Assembly (NCBI RefSeq): GCF_014644555.1
Contig: NZ_BMKX01000002.1
Location: 558,001 to 622,000, forward strand
From: Glutamicibacter ardleyensis
GTDB taxonomy: Bacteria > Actinomycetota > Actinomycetes > Actinomycetales > Micrococcaceae
Length of the DNA stretch: 64,000 nucleotides
Direction of reading: 5' to 3'
Position 1 is the first letter of the stretch, and the number at the start of each line of letters is the position of its first letter. The notes beneath the pieces are model-generated. The model was not told the origin of the DNA and searched no databases. It worked only from the letters and a program-made list of their open reading frames with translations. This document shows, in pieces, positions 1 to 8,874 of this stretch. The translations under genes and the position numbers were made by a program.

Positions 1-2416
1 CGTTGCTTGCGGGGCCTGCTTTGCGCGCTGGCGGAATAGTTTCCATTACGACTACGGCAGCTTGCGTGCCGGCCGGTCCTACGCCCACCAATGCGGCGCG
101 ACCAGCGCCGGCCACAGACTCAACTGCGTGTTCAGCGGCTACCGGGGTAATTGCACCTTTAGCGGTACTCAATACATGCCCAAGCCGGCCCTCTACCCAA
201 AGCCGTCCGTCATCATCGAGATGTCCAACATCTCCGGTCCTATGCCAGCCCGGGATTGAAATGCTTACCTGCTCGGTAATCCAAAGCCGGTCATAACGAT
301 CCTTGATATGTGGGGCGCGCACCAGAATTTCACCAGTGACGTGAGGCGTGTATTCCGGTTGGTCTCCCGCGATGCCCATTGAATCTATGGGGGCAATGGC
401 TACTTTTGCGCCAGCGACGGCCGTACCAACGCATACACCGTTGCCCTGGCCTGCAGCGCGAATACCCGCAAGGTCGATATCTGTGACGGGAAGTGCCTCG
501 GTCATGCCATAAGGCGTGTGTACCTGTGCGTTAGGTACAAGCTCTTGGACTTTGGCTAACAATGGTTCTGGAATGGGCGCACCAGCCGAGAGCATCACCG
601 AAACGTTCGCGAGAGTCTCCCGGTGGGTTGCATCCAAGGAATTCTTGGTTTTCAAAACGTTGGCCAGTGCTGCGGGCGAGGCGAATACCGTCGTTGCATC
701 TACGGCCACCGCAGCGTCTGCTAGGGCGGAGGCAGTCAGCGTACGTGGTGCGGTGACATCCATATCTGGAGTGACCGAGGTAGCGCCCAATGCTGGACCA
801 AGCAAGGCAAATGGTGCAAAGCCAGCAACAAGGGCAGAACCGGCTTTGAGATTGTAAGTTTCGCGCAGGGTGTCGCGCATTGCGCCCAACTGACGGTGTG
901 TATAAACAACACCCTTAGCAGGGCCGGTCGAACCCGAGGTGAAAAGCACCGCGGCGTCAGCATCTGGTTCGGCCGACACAAAATTTGAAGCCTTCGATGA
1001 GAGCTTGTTTCCTACTTCGAAAAGCTCGGGAAGAGAATGCTCAACGCCTAATAGTTTGCGCTTGGCGGCAGGCAAGGTTTCCACTGAAACTTTGGTACCT
1101 GGCCAGTTGAATAGTCGTGCCCCGGTGAGTGCCCGGTCAATACCAATAAGATAGCTTGGCCCAGCGCCCTTGATGGCGCGTCCCAAACCCTTGGTGCCGA
1201 GTCCAGCATCGGCCACTACTATGACAGCCCCTAAACGCAGGCAAGCATAGATCAAAGTTGTTAGCTCAATGCCCGGAGGAACTAGTAAATTAACGCGGTC
1301 TCCGGCCTTAACACCAATTTCCTGGAGACCTGCGGCCAAAGCGTTGACTCGCTGGCCCAACTCTGACCAGGAAAGGGACCGTGGAGGATTAATATCTACC
1401 ACAGCGACGCTGTGATCTGTGGTGCGTGAATCCAACTCTGCGAGCATTGGCCGGTAGTCACCGAGGCTGTCTGCTCGTGAAGAATTTGTGGAGTTCTGAT
1501 TGCTGGACAACCAGTCAAACATTGGGGTGGCGATATCTTTGTCTTCGCCTACCAAATGACTGGCGCCCTCGAAGCGGTGCACCTGCGCGTGCGGGAGTCG
1601 ACCCATTAGATCGCGTAGGTAGCGGTCTGAGAAGACTGGATCTTTGGGACCCCACAACATCAAGACCGGAACGGTGAGCGTGCGTACGGCCTGCGCAATT
1701 TCGTTCAGCGTTGAGCGGCTGGGATGGTCTTCGGCAAAAGGAATATCTGCCACAAAGTTCGCTACGCCATCGCGTTTGGCAGCACTTGTGTAAGGTGCCA
1801 TGAATGCTTTGCGGACTTCTGGATCCAGCGCAGGCTGGGCCAGTGAGTGGGTTACTTGTAAGAATGCGCTGGTGGTCTTGGTGCCCCAGCCATGAACCGC
1901 AGGATGCGAAGCGAGCTTCAAGGCCGCGGGGAGTTCAAAGCCAGCAGGATGAATCGCGGTGTTAGTTAAAATGACGTTGGCCAGCTGATTCTGGTGGCTG
2001 ATGGCCCATCCCAGAGAAATGACACCACCCCAGTCATGACCCACAGTGGTGACCTTGCCACTGAGTCCGAGCGAGTCGATTAGGTCTCCCAAATCATTAA
2101 CTCTGTCAGCTAACCGACGGAACTTGCCGGTACGTGCGGAGAATCCCATATCTAGCTGGTCCACTGCGACGACGCGCCACGGCAGGGCATTAGCCGAGAC
2201 ATGGTTCAACAGGCTGCGCCAGAGGTAAGACCAAGTTGGGTTGCCATGGACACACACGAGGGTGCCGATGGGCTCAATTCCTCGTGCTAGAAGTTCGTCT
2301 TCGTTATCGAGCAGATGCCACATGTGCAGCGTCCCTGGATCATCCACTTTTGAAGTGGAAGGAACCTCTAGATAATTCGAATAAATTCCATCTACACCGG
2401 GGAAAAGCTCGGTCAC
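1..2416 (-). CDS. oleBC: OleBC fusion: beta-lactone decarboxylase (OleB) plus beta-lactone synthetase (OleC), 3' end cut off by window edge
   Basis: The protein has two parts. The first ~290 residues are an alpha/beta hydrolase of the haloalkane dehalogenase type, with the HGNPTWS oxyanion motif, the nucleophile-Asp motif GHDWGG and a late His in GASHL. From about residue 310 on it is an AMP-binding enzyme (SGSTGPAKG, YGMTE, RTGDVG). In the ole pathway OleC converts a beta-hydroxy acid to a beta-lactone and OleB decarboxylates it to a cis-olefin; the fused form is known from actinobacteria such as Micrococcus. The GTG start at 2416 overlaps the oleA stop as GTGA, so the two genes are translationally coupled. 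The C-terminus lies beyond base 1; oleD (the ketoreductase) is expected further left, which is inference. Confidence 0.9.
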   Translation of the reverse strand, partial: MTELFPGVDGIYSNYLEVPSTSKVDDPGTLHMWHLLDNEDELLARGIEPIGTLVCVHGNPTWSYLWRSLLNHVSANALPWRVVAVDQLDMGFSARTGKFRRLADRVNDLGDLIDSLGLSGKVTTVGHDWGGVISLGWAISHQNQLANVILTNTAIHPAGFELPAALKLASHPAVHGWGTKTTSAFLQVTHSLAQPALDPEVRKAFMAPYTSAAKRDGVANFVADIPFAEDHPSRSTLNEIAQAVRTLTVPVLMLWGPKDPVFSDRYLRDLMGRLPHAQVHRFEGASHLVGEDKDIATPMFDWLSSNQNSTNSSRADSLGDYRPMLAELDSRTTDHSVAVVDINPPRSLSWSELGQRVNALAAGLQEIGVKAGDRVNLLVPPGIELTTLIYACLRLGAVIVVADAGLGTKGLGRAIKGAGPSYLIGIDRALTGARLFNWPGTKVSVETLPAAKRKLLGVEHSLPELFEVGNKLSSKASNFVSAEPDADAAVLFTSGSTGPAKGVVYTHRQLGAMRDTLRETYNLKAGSALVAGFAPFALLGPALGATSVTPDMDVTAPRTLTASALADAAVAVDATTVFASPAALANVLKTKNSLDATHRETLANVSVMLSAGAPIPEPLLAKVQELVPNAQVHTPYGMTEALPVTDIDLAGIRAAGQGNGVCVGTAVAGAKVAIAPIDSMGIAGDQPEYTPHVTGEILVRAPHIKDRYDRLWITEQVSISIPGWHRTGDVGHLDDDGRLWVEGRLGHVLSTAKGAITPVAAEHAVESVAGAGRAALVGVGPAGTQAAVVVMETIPPARKAGPASN

Positions 2417-3438
2417 CAGGCAATCTCCATCATCGCGGTATTCAATCCTGAACCAACGCCCATGCACAGAACACGGTCGCCTGGCTTTAAGGTGTCAGCT
2501 TCCTGCGACAGGGTCATCGGCAAAGAGGCTGGGCCAACGTTTCCCCACTTGGAGAAGGTAATCGGAACGCGATCCTTGACCAGACCCACAGCCTTGATGA
2601 TGGCGTTGGTGTACGACTTGGAAACTTGGTGGGTGACATACCTATCCATGGACTTCCAATTCCATCCGGATTCCTGGGCTTCATCCCAAGCATTTACCAC
2701 CAGTTCAAGGCCGTTGTCCAACAATCCCTTGGTGTCGGTGTACATTCCTGCCGGGCCACCTACGCACAGTTCATGATGTTCGGTACCAGCGCGGGAGACG
2801 CCACCAATGATGCGGTGTCCGTCCGGATGCAGATCTGCGGGGCCAATGACGGCTGCAGCTGCGCCCGAACCAAGGGTCAAAGTCGCAAACTCGCGCATGT
2901 AATCTTCACGAGTAGAGCTCTCATGATTCAGGCGCTGGAATGTCGTTTCTTGAGTCGGGCGGGAATCTTCGCCAGCCACGATCAATGCGTACTTGATCTG
3001 CCCGGAATCAATCATGTTTGCTGCCAAGCTCATACCATTGACGAATCCTAGGCAGGCATTTGTTATGTCAAAATTCATAGCGGAGGATGGTAAACCCAAA
3101 CCATTATGGATCTTGGAAGCTACCGAAGGCTCTAGGTTGCGGCGGGTGACTGAGGTATTAATCAGGAGACCAATCTCGCCCGGTTCCACACCTGCCTGCG
3201 TAAGCGCATTTTTACCAGCAACGATTGCAGCGTCGTCAAACTCGACACCCTCCGACCACCACCGGCGTTCTTTTACGCCCGACACCCGTTCAAGCAACTT
3301 CTTAGATAGACGCAGACGCTTGAGGCTTGGAGCCAGTCGCTCGTCGAATTCTGCTGAACTCATGACCTCTGGTGCAAGTACGCTATTTACCGCTAAGAGG
3401 GCCACGTTGTGGTGTTTAAAAGTGGCGTTGCCGTTCAA
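2413..3438 (-). CDS. oleA: OleA, thiolase-fold acyl-CoA condensing enzyme for olefin synthesis
   Basis: This is a FabH/thiolase-superfamily protein that condenses two fatty acyl-CoA molecules head-to-head to a beta-keto acid, the first step of long-chain alkene synthesis. The catalytic Cys is in NACLGF (about residue 129), the His in YVTHQ and the Asn in KWGNVG. I chose a TTG start at 3438 (341 residues, the usual OleA length) because AAAGG lies about 7 nt upstream. The frame stays open for 100 more codons to 3738, but that extension resembles no family member. Alignment with family N-termini, which begin just before FKHHN, would settle the start. It sits directly before fused oleBC, which supports OleA over a FabH role in normal fatty-acid synthesis. 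Confidence 0.88.
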   Translation of the reverse strand: MNGNATFKHHNVALLAVNSVLAPEVMSSAEFDERLAPSLKRLRLSKKLLERVSGVKERRWWSEGVEFDDAAIVAGKNALTQAGVEPGEIGLLINTSVTRRNLEPSVASKIHNGLGLPSSAMNFDITNACLGFVNGMSLAANMIDSGQIKYALIVAGEDSRPTQETTFQRLNHESSTREDYMREFATLTLGSGAAAAVIGPADLHPDGHRIIGGVSRAGTEHHELCVGGPAGMYTDTKGLLDNGLELVVNAWDEAQESGWNWKSMDRYVTHQVSKSYTNAIIKAVGLVKDRVPITFSKWGNVGPASLPMTLSQEADTLKPGDRVLCMGVGSGLNTAMMEIAW

Positions 3439-3813
3439 AATGTAGCCTTTGTGTCGGGGCTGTCGCGCCGTGCTCGGACGCAACGAAGTAGAAGTAGTTT
3501 GATGCTTTATGAGCCATAATAAAAAACGTCTATCTCTACCGTATTCCTTGTTGGCGCACAGTGCGTACACGGGCACACTATTTTCAGCGGTTAGCAAGAA
3601 ACTCACAGTCTTTTTGGCTATATTTCGCTCATCTGAACCACGGTGAGTTACTGCACAGTAACATTTTCGCGGAATGGGCCCATCGATGGCTTGATAACTT
3701 TGGGAGTGCTCAGAAGTAAGTTCTGAGACCTGTGGCACTATTTTCTCCTCAGGTAGGCTTGCCTTGAGCTAGGGGCCCGATGGCGCTCGTACAGTGAATA
3801 GGCGGGAAATTTT
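3439..3813. other. Divergent intergenic region between oleA and a membrane-protein gene
   Basis: About 375 bases carry no convincing gene. The oleA frame is open through most of it (to 3738), but the residues are Ser/Arg/Cys-rich and unlike OleA. It should hold the ole promoter on the minus strand and the promoter of the gene at 3814; I see no clear operator repeat. Confidence 0.5.
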
Positions 3814-4410
3814 ATGGATCTACTGCGCGGTTTAAGCCTAGAAGACCTATCGGTCGCGATTTGGGTATGCGTCGCAGTTTTCGCTGCGGTGATGGGCATC
3901 TGGCAACGGCGACAACTGCAATGGGTAGCTCTTAGTTCTGTGGTGCTCTTTGCAGTGCTTAACGCAGGCACGGGGATCTATGTTTTGCGGACCGTTGGGG
4001 ATTCTAGGTGGGCGCAGGAGGGAACCGTCCCGCTCAGCGCACCTTCCCTGAGCGAAACACCTCTCGTCGGGCAATATTTGGACCCATTAAATTCCGCACT
4101 CCAATCAATGGTTGGAAGTGTGAACTCGCTTGTGGCGTTCCAACAGGCGCTTCCGGTAGCACTGGATTTCTTCACGAAGAGCGGCTGGGCGCTACTCATC
4201 GCTGTTCCACTGATGCTTCTCGTCGTGGTTATGAGTTACAGAGCTGCTAGACGTCGAAAGCGAGAGCTCAATAATTACCGTGCGACTGTTGACCAACTCA
4301 AGATTGATTTAGAGCAAGTTAAGGCCCGGCTCACAATGCTGGACGGGGCGTCAAGCCTTGGAGAGCCAACGGCAGGTCCACCGCAAGCGTCGCGCAGAGA
4401 TCAGCGATAA
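3814..4410 (+). CDS. Hypothetical membrane protein with C-terminal coiled coil
   Basis: The 198-residue protein is of unrecognised family. Two hydrophobic segments lie near residues 14-55, followed by an extracytoplasmic-looking stretch (about 60-120), a further membrane segment near 130-148 (LLIAVPLMLLVVVMS) and then a basic patch (RAARRRKR). The C-terminal third is a charged heptad-like stretch (VDQLKIDLEQVKARL), probably a cytoplasmic coiled coil, ending in a disordered tail. It stands alone between the ole operon and the HxlR regulator, so context gives no function. Confidence 0.7.
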   Translation: MDLLRGLSLEDLSVAIWVCVAVFAAVMGIWQRRQLQWVALSSVVLFAVLNAGTGIYVLRTVGDSRWAQEGTVPLSAPSLSETPLVGQYLDPLNSALQSMVGSVNSLVAFQQALPVALDFFTKSGWALLIAVPLMLLVVVMSYRAARRRKRELNNYRATVDQLKIDLEQVKARLTMLDGASSLGEPTAGPPQASRRDQR

Positions 4411-4474
4411 GAGATGCAGCGCTGAAGAAAATTCACTGGAAACTGCGAAATTGATTGCCGGCAAGACCGTAACT

Positions 4475-4957
4475 TTAGTGAACTGATCCGCGCAGTTTCG
4501 CCCCGGGCCCGGGGGATACCTGAGACTCTCGTGGCGAGTCTAGAACGTGCCCGAGCGCGCACTGCACCACGGTAGAAACCTGCTCGCCACAATCGCGGTG
4601 CTTGATGAGTATCGGTGGTCCGGCGGGATCTGCCTCGTATCTGTCGCCCCAACGAAGCAGCGAAATTATTATTGGATAAAGATCCAAGCCTTTCGGGGTG
4701 AGGCGATATTCGTTACGCGTACGGTGGCCAGGTTCCTTGTATGGTGTGGCTACGAGTATTCCACTGGTTATGAGGGAATTTAGCCGGGCGGAGATAATCG
4801 CTTCGGAAGCCCCGAGGTGACTGCGGATCGCATCAAATCGACGCACTCCATTAAATGCTTCTCGGAGTATCAACAAACTCCACTTTTCACCGACGATTTC
4901 CAAGGCGCGCTGAATAGAACAGTTCTCGGTGTCGTAGTCCAGCCACTGCATGTTCAA
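4475..4957 (-). CDS. HxlR-family winged-helix transcriptional regulator
   Basis: The 160-residue protein shows the HxlR signature: a Cys near the N-terminus (ENCSIQRALEIVGEKWS), then LILREAFNGVRRFDAIRS, the recognition-helix region SEAIISARLNSL, and the wing (RNEYRLTPKGLDL). Such proteins are small DNA-binding repressors or activators, often sensing redox or reactive aldehydes through the conserved Cys. It is divergent from the two thioesterase genes, with about 78 bases between the starts, so it probably controls them (inference). The start is a TTG at 4957 with AAGGGG 5 nt upstream; an ATG two codons later is the alternative. Confidence 0.87.
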   Translation of the reverse strand: MNMQWLDYDTENCSIQRALEIVGEKWSLLILREAFNGVRRFDAIRSHLGASEAIISARLNSLITSGILVATPYKEPGHRTRNEYRLTPKGLDLYPIIISLLRWGDRYEADPAGPPILIKHRDCGEQVSTVVQCALGHVLDSPRESQVSPGPGAKLRGSVH

Positions 4958-4972
4958 AGCGGCCCCTTACCG

Positions 4973-5001
4973 TTGACAGATCCTGACGATCTAGCTAGCT
5001 T
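4973..5001 (+). promoter_or_regulatory. Promoter of the thioesterase pair
   Basis: A perfect -35 box TTGACA (4973-4978) is followed after 17 nt by TAGCTT (4996-5001). The palindrome CTAGCTAG overlaps the -10 box and could be the operator of the divergent HxlR regulator (inference). Confidence 0.6.
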
Positions 5002-5035
5002 CAAATATAACAGCCAGCTTTTGAAGGGCAAGAGA

Positions 5036-5482
5036 TTGAATACGAATGAAGAACTTCTGCCAGGTATGACGCGAACTGAGTCCAGCGAGTTTGTGGCTGC
5101 TACCGGCTTTGTCGTTGATGAACTCAACGCCACGTCCTTGCGCGGACACGTGCAATTAGGAACAAATCATCACACGCCGTGGGGAGTGGTGCATGGAGGA
5201 CTGTTCACCACAATCGTAGAAAGTGCCGCCAGTATTGGGGCGAGCTTCGCAGTCAACGAGTACGGACAATTTGCTGTCGGTGTTCACAATGCCACAGATT
5301 TTTTACGGCCAGGCAGTTCCGGATTGGCTTTAGTGAAGGCCACTGCTTTGCATCAAGGACGTACCCAGCAATTATGGGAAGTCATCATCACCGATGACGC
5401 TAGTTCCAAGGTGCTGGCCCGCGGGCAACTGCGCTTACAAAATGTGCCGTTGCCCGAAAAATCAACCGAAGTTCAAGGCTAA
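5036..5482 (+). CDS. PaaI-family hotdog-fold thioesterase (first of a pair)
   Basis: The 148-residue hotdog-fold protein has the PaaI/YbgC-like core TPWGVVHGGLFTTIVESAAS, in which HGG and the following Glu belong to the acyl-CoA active site. These enzymes hydrolyse acyl- or aryl-CoA thioesters. I chose a TTG start at 5036 because AAGGG lies 7 nt upstream and the promoter at 4973-5001 fits; ATG at 5066 is the alternative but lacks a ribosome binding site. The longer open frame to 4817 overlaps the HxlR gene and is not credible. The second thioesterase follows after 13 bases, so the two are co-transcribed. Confidence 0.8.
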   Translation: MNTNEELLPGMTRTESSEFVAATGFVVDELNATSLRGHVQLGTNHHTPWGVVHGGLFTTIVESAASIGASFAVNEYGQFAVGVHNATDFLRPGSSGLALVKATALHQGRTQQLWEVIITDDASSKVLARGQLRLQNVPLPEKSTEVQG

Positions 5483-5495
5483 AGGAGTCATATCA

Positions 5496-6011
5496 ATGGA
5501 AGCTAGCACTGACGCACGTGAAAAACTTGTGAAGTGGCGAGATCCTGCTGGCGCCATGGAACAGCTCCCTTTACTTTCCGGACTGGAATATCTGAAAAAG
5601 ATGGCGTCCGGTGAACTTCCTGGTGCACCAATCGCGTCGCATCTCAATATGGATCTAGTTGAAGTCATCGAAGGGTCGGTAACTTTCACAAGTACACCGG
5701 ATGAGTCTTTGTATAACCCGATTGGGACCGTGCATGGAGGACTAGTTTGCGCAGTGTTGGACTCTGCACTTGGCTGCGCCGCACACTCGACGCTTCCGGC
5801 AGGAATGGGATACACCTCCATTGAAATCAAAGTGAACTACCTGCGTCCGGTGTTGGCCGATAGCGGACCGCTGCGTTGCACCGGAACTGTTACCAAGCCG
5901 GGACGACGGGTGATCTTCGCCGAAGGAGAAGTTGTAGATAAAAACGGGAAGACGGTAGCAACCGCGTCGGGATCACTTCTTGTGTTTCCACTTGGCAACC
6001 CTAAAGACTGA
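5496..6011 (+). CDS. PaaI-family hotdog-fold thioesterase (second of a pair)
   Basis: The 171-residue paralogue of the preceding gene carries the same core (IGTVHGGLVCAVLDSALG), here with Asp in place of the catalytic Glu, followed by a typical second hotdog half ending YTSIEIKVNYLRPV. The Asp/Glu difference suggests distinct substrates or that the two may pair as a heteromer; both are inference. The ATG at 5496 has a strong ribosome binding site, AAAGGAG at 5481-5487. It probably forms a two-gene operon under the adjacent HxlR regulator. Physiological substrates cannot be read from the sequence. Confidence 0.85.
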   Translation: MEASTDAREKLVKWRDPAGAMEQLPLLSGLEYLKKMASGELPGAPIASHLNMDLVEVIEGSVTFTSTPDESLYNPIGTVHGGLVCAVLDSALGCAAHSTLPAGMGYTSIEIKVNYLRPVLADSGPLRCTGTVTKPGRRVIFAEGEVVDKNGKTVATASGSLLVFPLGNPKD

Positions 6012-6095
6012 ATGCTTAAAAGTGTCGGTTACACGGGATAACTTGGATTTACCGCCAATACGTTGGCAAAGTGCAAGTGTTCTGATGGGGATAGT

Positions 6096-7076
6096 ATGAA
6101 GTTTTCGTCTGATGTGAAAGACCGTATCTGTGGAGTTCTTACAGGTATGGCCGCGGGAGATGCTCTTGGCGCGGGGTACGAATTTGATTCCCCTATGCCG
6201 GCTAACCAACCAGTAGCCATGATCGGTGGCGGGCTTGGTGACTTTGCCCCCGGAGAGTGGACAGACGATACCTCGATGGCAATCGTGATTGCACGCGCGC
6301 TAGCGAACTCCGAAGGTCAACTCGACACAGGCGCATCTGATTACATGGTGCGCCAGTGGGCTGTCTGGGCGAAAGATGCGCCGGACGTGGGTACCCAGAC
6401 GCGGGCTGTTCTCCGTGCGGCTGAACAAACCGCGCGGGTTGATAAGCGGGATGCTCCGAACACGGCGGATGCAGTCGCGGCCGCGACTGCGATTCACCGG
6501 CAAACAGGTCGCTCGGGAGGCAACGGAAGCCTAATGCGCACTGCTCCCATCGCCTTGGCCTATCTAGACCGTACGCCGGACGATACTTACCAGGCGGCAG
6601 TCAAGATTAGTAAACTGACTCACTTCGATGATGAGGCCGCCGAAGCCTGCGCATTATGGACACTAGCAGTGCGTCACGCCTTACTCACCGCAGAACTAAA
6701 TATCCGCGTAGGGCTACCACTGCTAGATCCTGAACGCGCCTTAGTTTGGGAACGGCGTATCCAGCAGGCTGAAGAAAAACGCCCACGCGATTTCTCACAT
6801 AATGGCTGGGTGGTTGAAGCTTTCCAAGGAGCTTGGAGTTCCATCATGGTTTCCAAAGCTGCTGACGGTGGGAGCGCCGAGCGCCTCGTCGCATCTGTCG
6901 AAGCTGCGGTACGCGGCGGGGTCGATACCGATACCGTGGCTGCAATTGCTGGATCGTTGGTCGGTGCCGCTTGTGGGCTACGGGCTATTCCGGCGCAGTG
7001 GTTGGAAATACTGCATGGTTGGCCGGGTATGAACGCGCAAAATCTAGTTGAGCTCTCACTCGAACTTGTCGATTAG
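6096..7076 (+). CDS. ADP-ribosylglycohydrolase family protein
   Basis: The 326-residue protein is of the DraG/ARH family, which removes ADP-ribose from modified proteins or nucleic acids. The metal-binding motifs are visible at both ends: GDALG...WTDDTSM near the N-terminus and GVDTDTVAAIAG near the C-terminus, where paired Asp/Thr residues hold two divalent ions. The ATG at 6096 has GGGG 5 nt upstream; an in-frame ATG at 6063 is less well placed. The last 21 bases overlap the convergent DUF1883 gene. No ADP-ribosyltransferase is visible in the window, so the target is unknown. Confidence 0.87.
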   Translation: MKFSSDVKDRICGVLTGMAAGDALGAGYEFDSPMPANQPVAMIGGGLGDFAPGEWTDDTSMAIVIARALANSEGQLDTGASDYMVRQWAVWAKDAPDVGTQTRAVLRAAEQTARVDKRDAPNTADAVAAATAIHRQTGRSGGNGSLMRTAPIALAYLDRTPDDTYQAAVKISKLTHFDDEAAEACALWTLAVRHALLTAELNIRVGLPLLDPERALVWERRIQQAEEKRPRDFSHNGWVVEAFQGAWSSIMVSKAADGGSAERLVASVEAAVRGGVDTDTVAAIAGSLVGAACGLRAIPAQWLEILHGWPGMNAQNLVELSLELVD

Positions 7077-7370
7077 TGGACCGTCGAGCCGCCGTGGCGG
7101 TTCGACGCTCACTGCGTGGCGTACCCCGCGGACTCTCAATCCGCTGAGATCAACCGCTAAATACCAGGGGCCTGAACGGGGAACCTTGATTCGGTACGGT
7201 GCTTTACGCGCTAATCCACCTCGAAAATCGTAATCTTCTGAATCTTGGAACGCGGCGAAATTTTCCGGGTCCATGAGCCTGAGGTAGGCCGGTCCGCTGA
7301 GCGTGACTACCAGGATGCTGCCACGTTCAAGATGATTCCAAGAGTATTCGGCGAAATCAGGAGCGGTCAT
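7056..7370 (-). CDS. DUF1883 domain protein
   Basis: The 104-residue protein matches the DUF1883 pattern: an opening like Y-x-H-L-x-x-G (WNHLERGSILVVTLSG), then AYLRLMD, a central GGLARKAPYRIKVP and a closing WYLAVDLSGL with a run of basic residues. The family is of unknown function; some members occur beside TIR or other stress domains. It is convergent with the ADP-ribosylglycohydrolase and the two 3' ends overlap by 21 bases. It could be separately transcribed from the region just above 7370. Function is not claimed. Confidence 0.75.
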   Translation of the reverse strand: MTAPDFAEYSWNHLERGSILVVTLSGPAYLRLMDPENFAAFQDSEDYDFRGGLARKAPYRIKVPRSGPWYLAVDLSGLRVRGVRHAVSVEPPRRLDGPLIDKFE

Positions 7371-7438
7371 TGAGATTCCTCTGTAATCGAGCAGCGTTTT
7401 GCGTAATCGTTAGCTGTGTCCCGAAGCCGCATGCGGAT

Positions 7439-7483
7439 ACGGCGTTCGAACTATCAACTGTAAATCATTAGTTCGAACGCCGT
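7439..7483. terminator. Perfect 15-bp inverted repeat downstream of adh
   Basis: The arms 7439-7453 and 7469-7483 are perfect complements around a 15-nt loop, each containing GTTCGAAC. The position just after the alcohol dehydrogenase stop suggests a terminator, but there is no T-run on either side, so it could instead be an operator for the DUF1883 gene downstream. Confidence 0.5.
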
Positions 7484-7506
7484 CCGCAGCACGCTGGATA
7501 CTACTT

Positions 7507-8550
7507 TTAGACCAAGGATGCTGTGTCAATAACGAAGCGGTAGCGAACGTCGGACTTCATCACGCGCTCATAGGCATCGTTGATCTGCTCGGCCCCAATG
7601 ACCTCAATTTCAGCACCAATGCCATGCTCGGCACAGAAATCCAACATCTCTTGGGTTTCTTCGATGCCGCCAATCTGTGAACCGGCGAACGAACGGCGTC
7701 CACCGATCAAAGCGAAGGCATTCACCGGCAATGGCTCCGCCGGGGCACCCACATTGACCATGGTGCCGTTGACCCGCAGCAGCTCAAGGTAATTGCTGAT
7801 ATTGATCGAGGCGCTGACCGTGTTAATGATCAGGTCGAAGTTCTTGTGCAGATCCTTGAAGGTGCTCTCGTCGCTGGTGGCGCGGTAATCGCTGGCACCC
7901 ATGCTCAGTCCTTCGTCTTTCTTCTTCAACGACTGGGAGAGCACGGTAACTTCGGCTCCCATAGCGCTAGCGATCTTCACGGCCATATGGCCTAGACCGC
8001 CAAGGCCCACCACTGCCACCTTCTTGCCAGGGCCTGCACCCCAGCGCTTCAGTGGGGAGAAAGTGGTGATGCCGGCGCAGAGTAGCGGCGCGGCCACATC
8101 AAGCTCGATACCTTCTGGGATGCTCAAGACGAAGTTTTCGGTGACCACCACGTGGGTGGAATACCCACCCTGGGTGATGGTCCCATCGCGATCGACTGAA
8201 CCATAGGTTCCGACGGAGCTGTCGCAGAATTGCTGGTCGCCAGCGAGGCAGTTTTCGCACTCCATGCAGGAGTTAACCATGCATCCCACACCAACACGGT
8301 CACCGATCTTGTGTTTGGTGACTTCGGATCCGACCTCGGTCACGATACCGGCGATTTCATGGCCTGGAGCCAATGGGTAGGACCGAGGTCCCCATTCGCC
8401 GCGCACGGTGTGAATGTCCGAGTGGCAGATGCCGGAGAACTTGATGTCGATCAGGACATCGCGCGGACCTACCTCGCGTCGCTCGATCTGAGTTGGAATT
8501 AATCCTTCGGTAGCCGAAGGTGCAGCGTATGCATTGACCATGGTTGTCAT
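7507..8550 (-). CDS. Zinc-dependent alcohol/aldehyde dehydrogenase (NAD(P)-dependent, YahK/CAD type)
   Basis: The 347-residue medium-chain dehydrogenase shows the catalytic zinc site (GICHSDIHT, then [12 protein letters not shown]), the four-Cys structural zinc loop ([15 protein letters not shown]) and the Rossmann motif [11 protein letters not shown]. The pattern fits the cinnamyl-alcohol/YahK branch that reduces a wide range of aldehydes with NADPH; cofactor choice is inference. The ATG at 8550 has AGGAAAGAG upstream. A very short possible ORF lies 18 bases upstream on the same strand. It ends before the inverted repeat at 7439-7483. Confidence 0.9.
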   Translation of the reverse strand: MTTMVNAYAAPSATEGLIPTQIERREVGPRDVLIDIKFSGICHSDIHTVRGEWGPRSYPLAPGHEIAGIVTEVGSEVTKHKIGDRVGVGCMVNSCMECENCLAGDQQFCDSSVGTYGSVDRDGTITQGGYSTHVVVTENFVLSIPEGIELDVAAPLLCAGITTFSPLKRWGAGPGKKVAVVGLGGLGHMAVKIASAMGAEVTVLSQSLKKKDEGLSMGASDYRATSDESTFKDLHKNFDLIINTVSASINISNYLELLRVNGTMVNVGAPAEPLPVNAFALIGGRRSFAGSQIGGIEETQEMLDFCAEHGIGAEIEVIGAEQINDAYERVMKSDVRYRFVIDTASLV

Positions 8551-8568
8551 AGTTCTCTTTCCTCATAC

Positions 8569-8715
8569 TCAGTAAATGCGCTTTACCCCAAAAGAATCGG
8601 GTAGATCTGATCGGGCAAAGCGGGTGTTCCGGAAATTTACAACGGCGCAAATAGCCAGAATAATCCCGACGAGCCCGATTGTTTGCCAATTCCCAGCTAG
8701 CTCGGATAAATCCAA
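8569..8715 (-). CDS. Possible 48-residue single-membrane-span peptide
   Basis: An open frame from TTG at 8715 encodes a short polar head, one hydrophobic helix (TIGLVGIILAICAVV) and a basic tail (NFRNTRFARSDLP). It ends 18 bases before adh on the same strand, and its composition looks more protein-like than the other frames. There is no ribosome binding site and the start is weak, so this may be a gene remnant or chance. Confidence 0.25.
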   Translation of the reverse strand: MDLSELAGNWQTIGLVGIILAICAVVNFRNTRFARSDLPDSFGVKRIY

Positions 8716-8874
8716 GGAACACGGGTCGGAAGTACCGGGAAGAACCTAGCTCTCATTTATTGCCGTCATGGTATGAACCTAAGTAACTGGTCCGTGACAG
8801 TCCAAGAGACACATCCGAGTTACTCAATGGTAGTCTCCCATTTACTAACTGGAGTGGCGCTGAAAGGATCTCTC

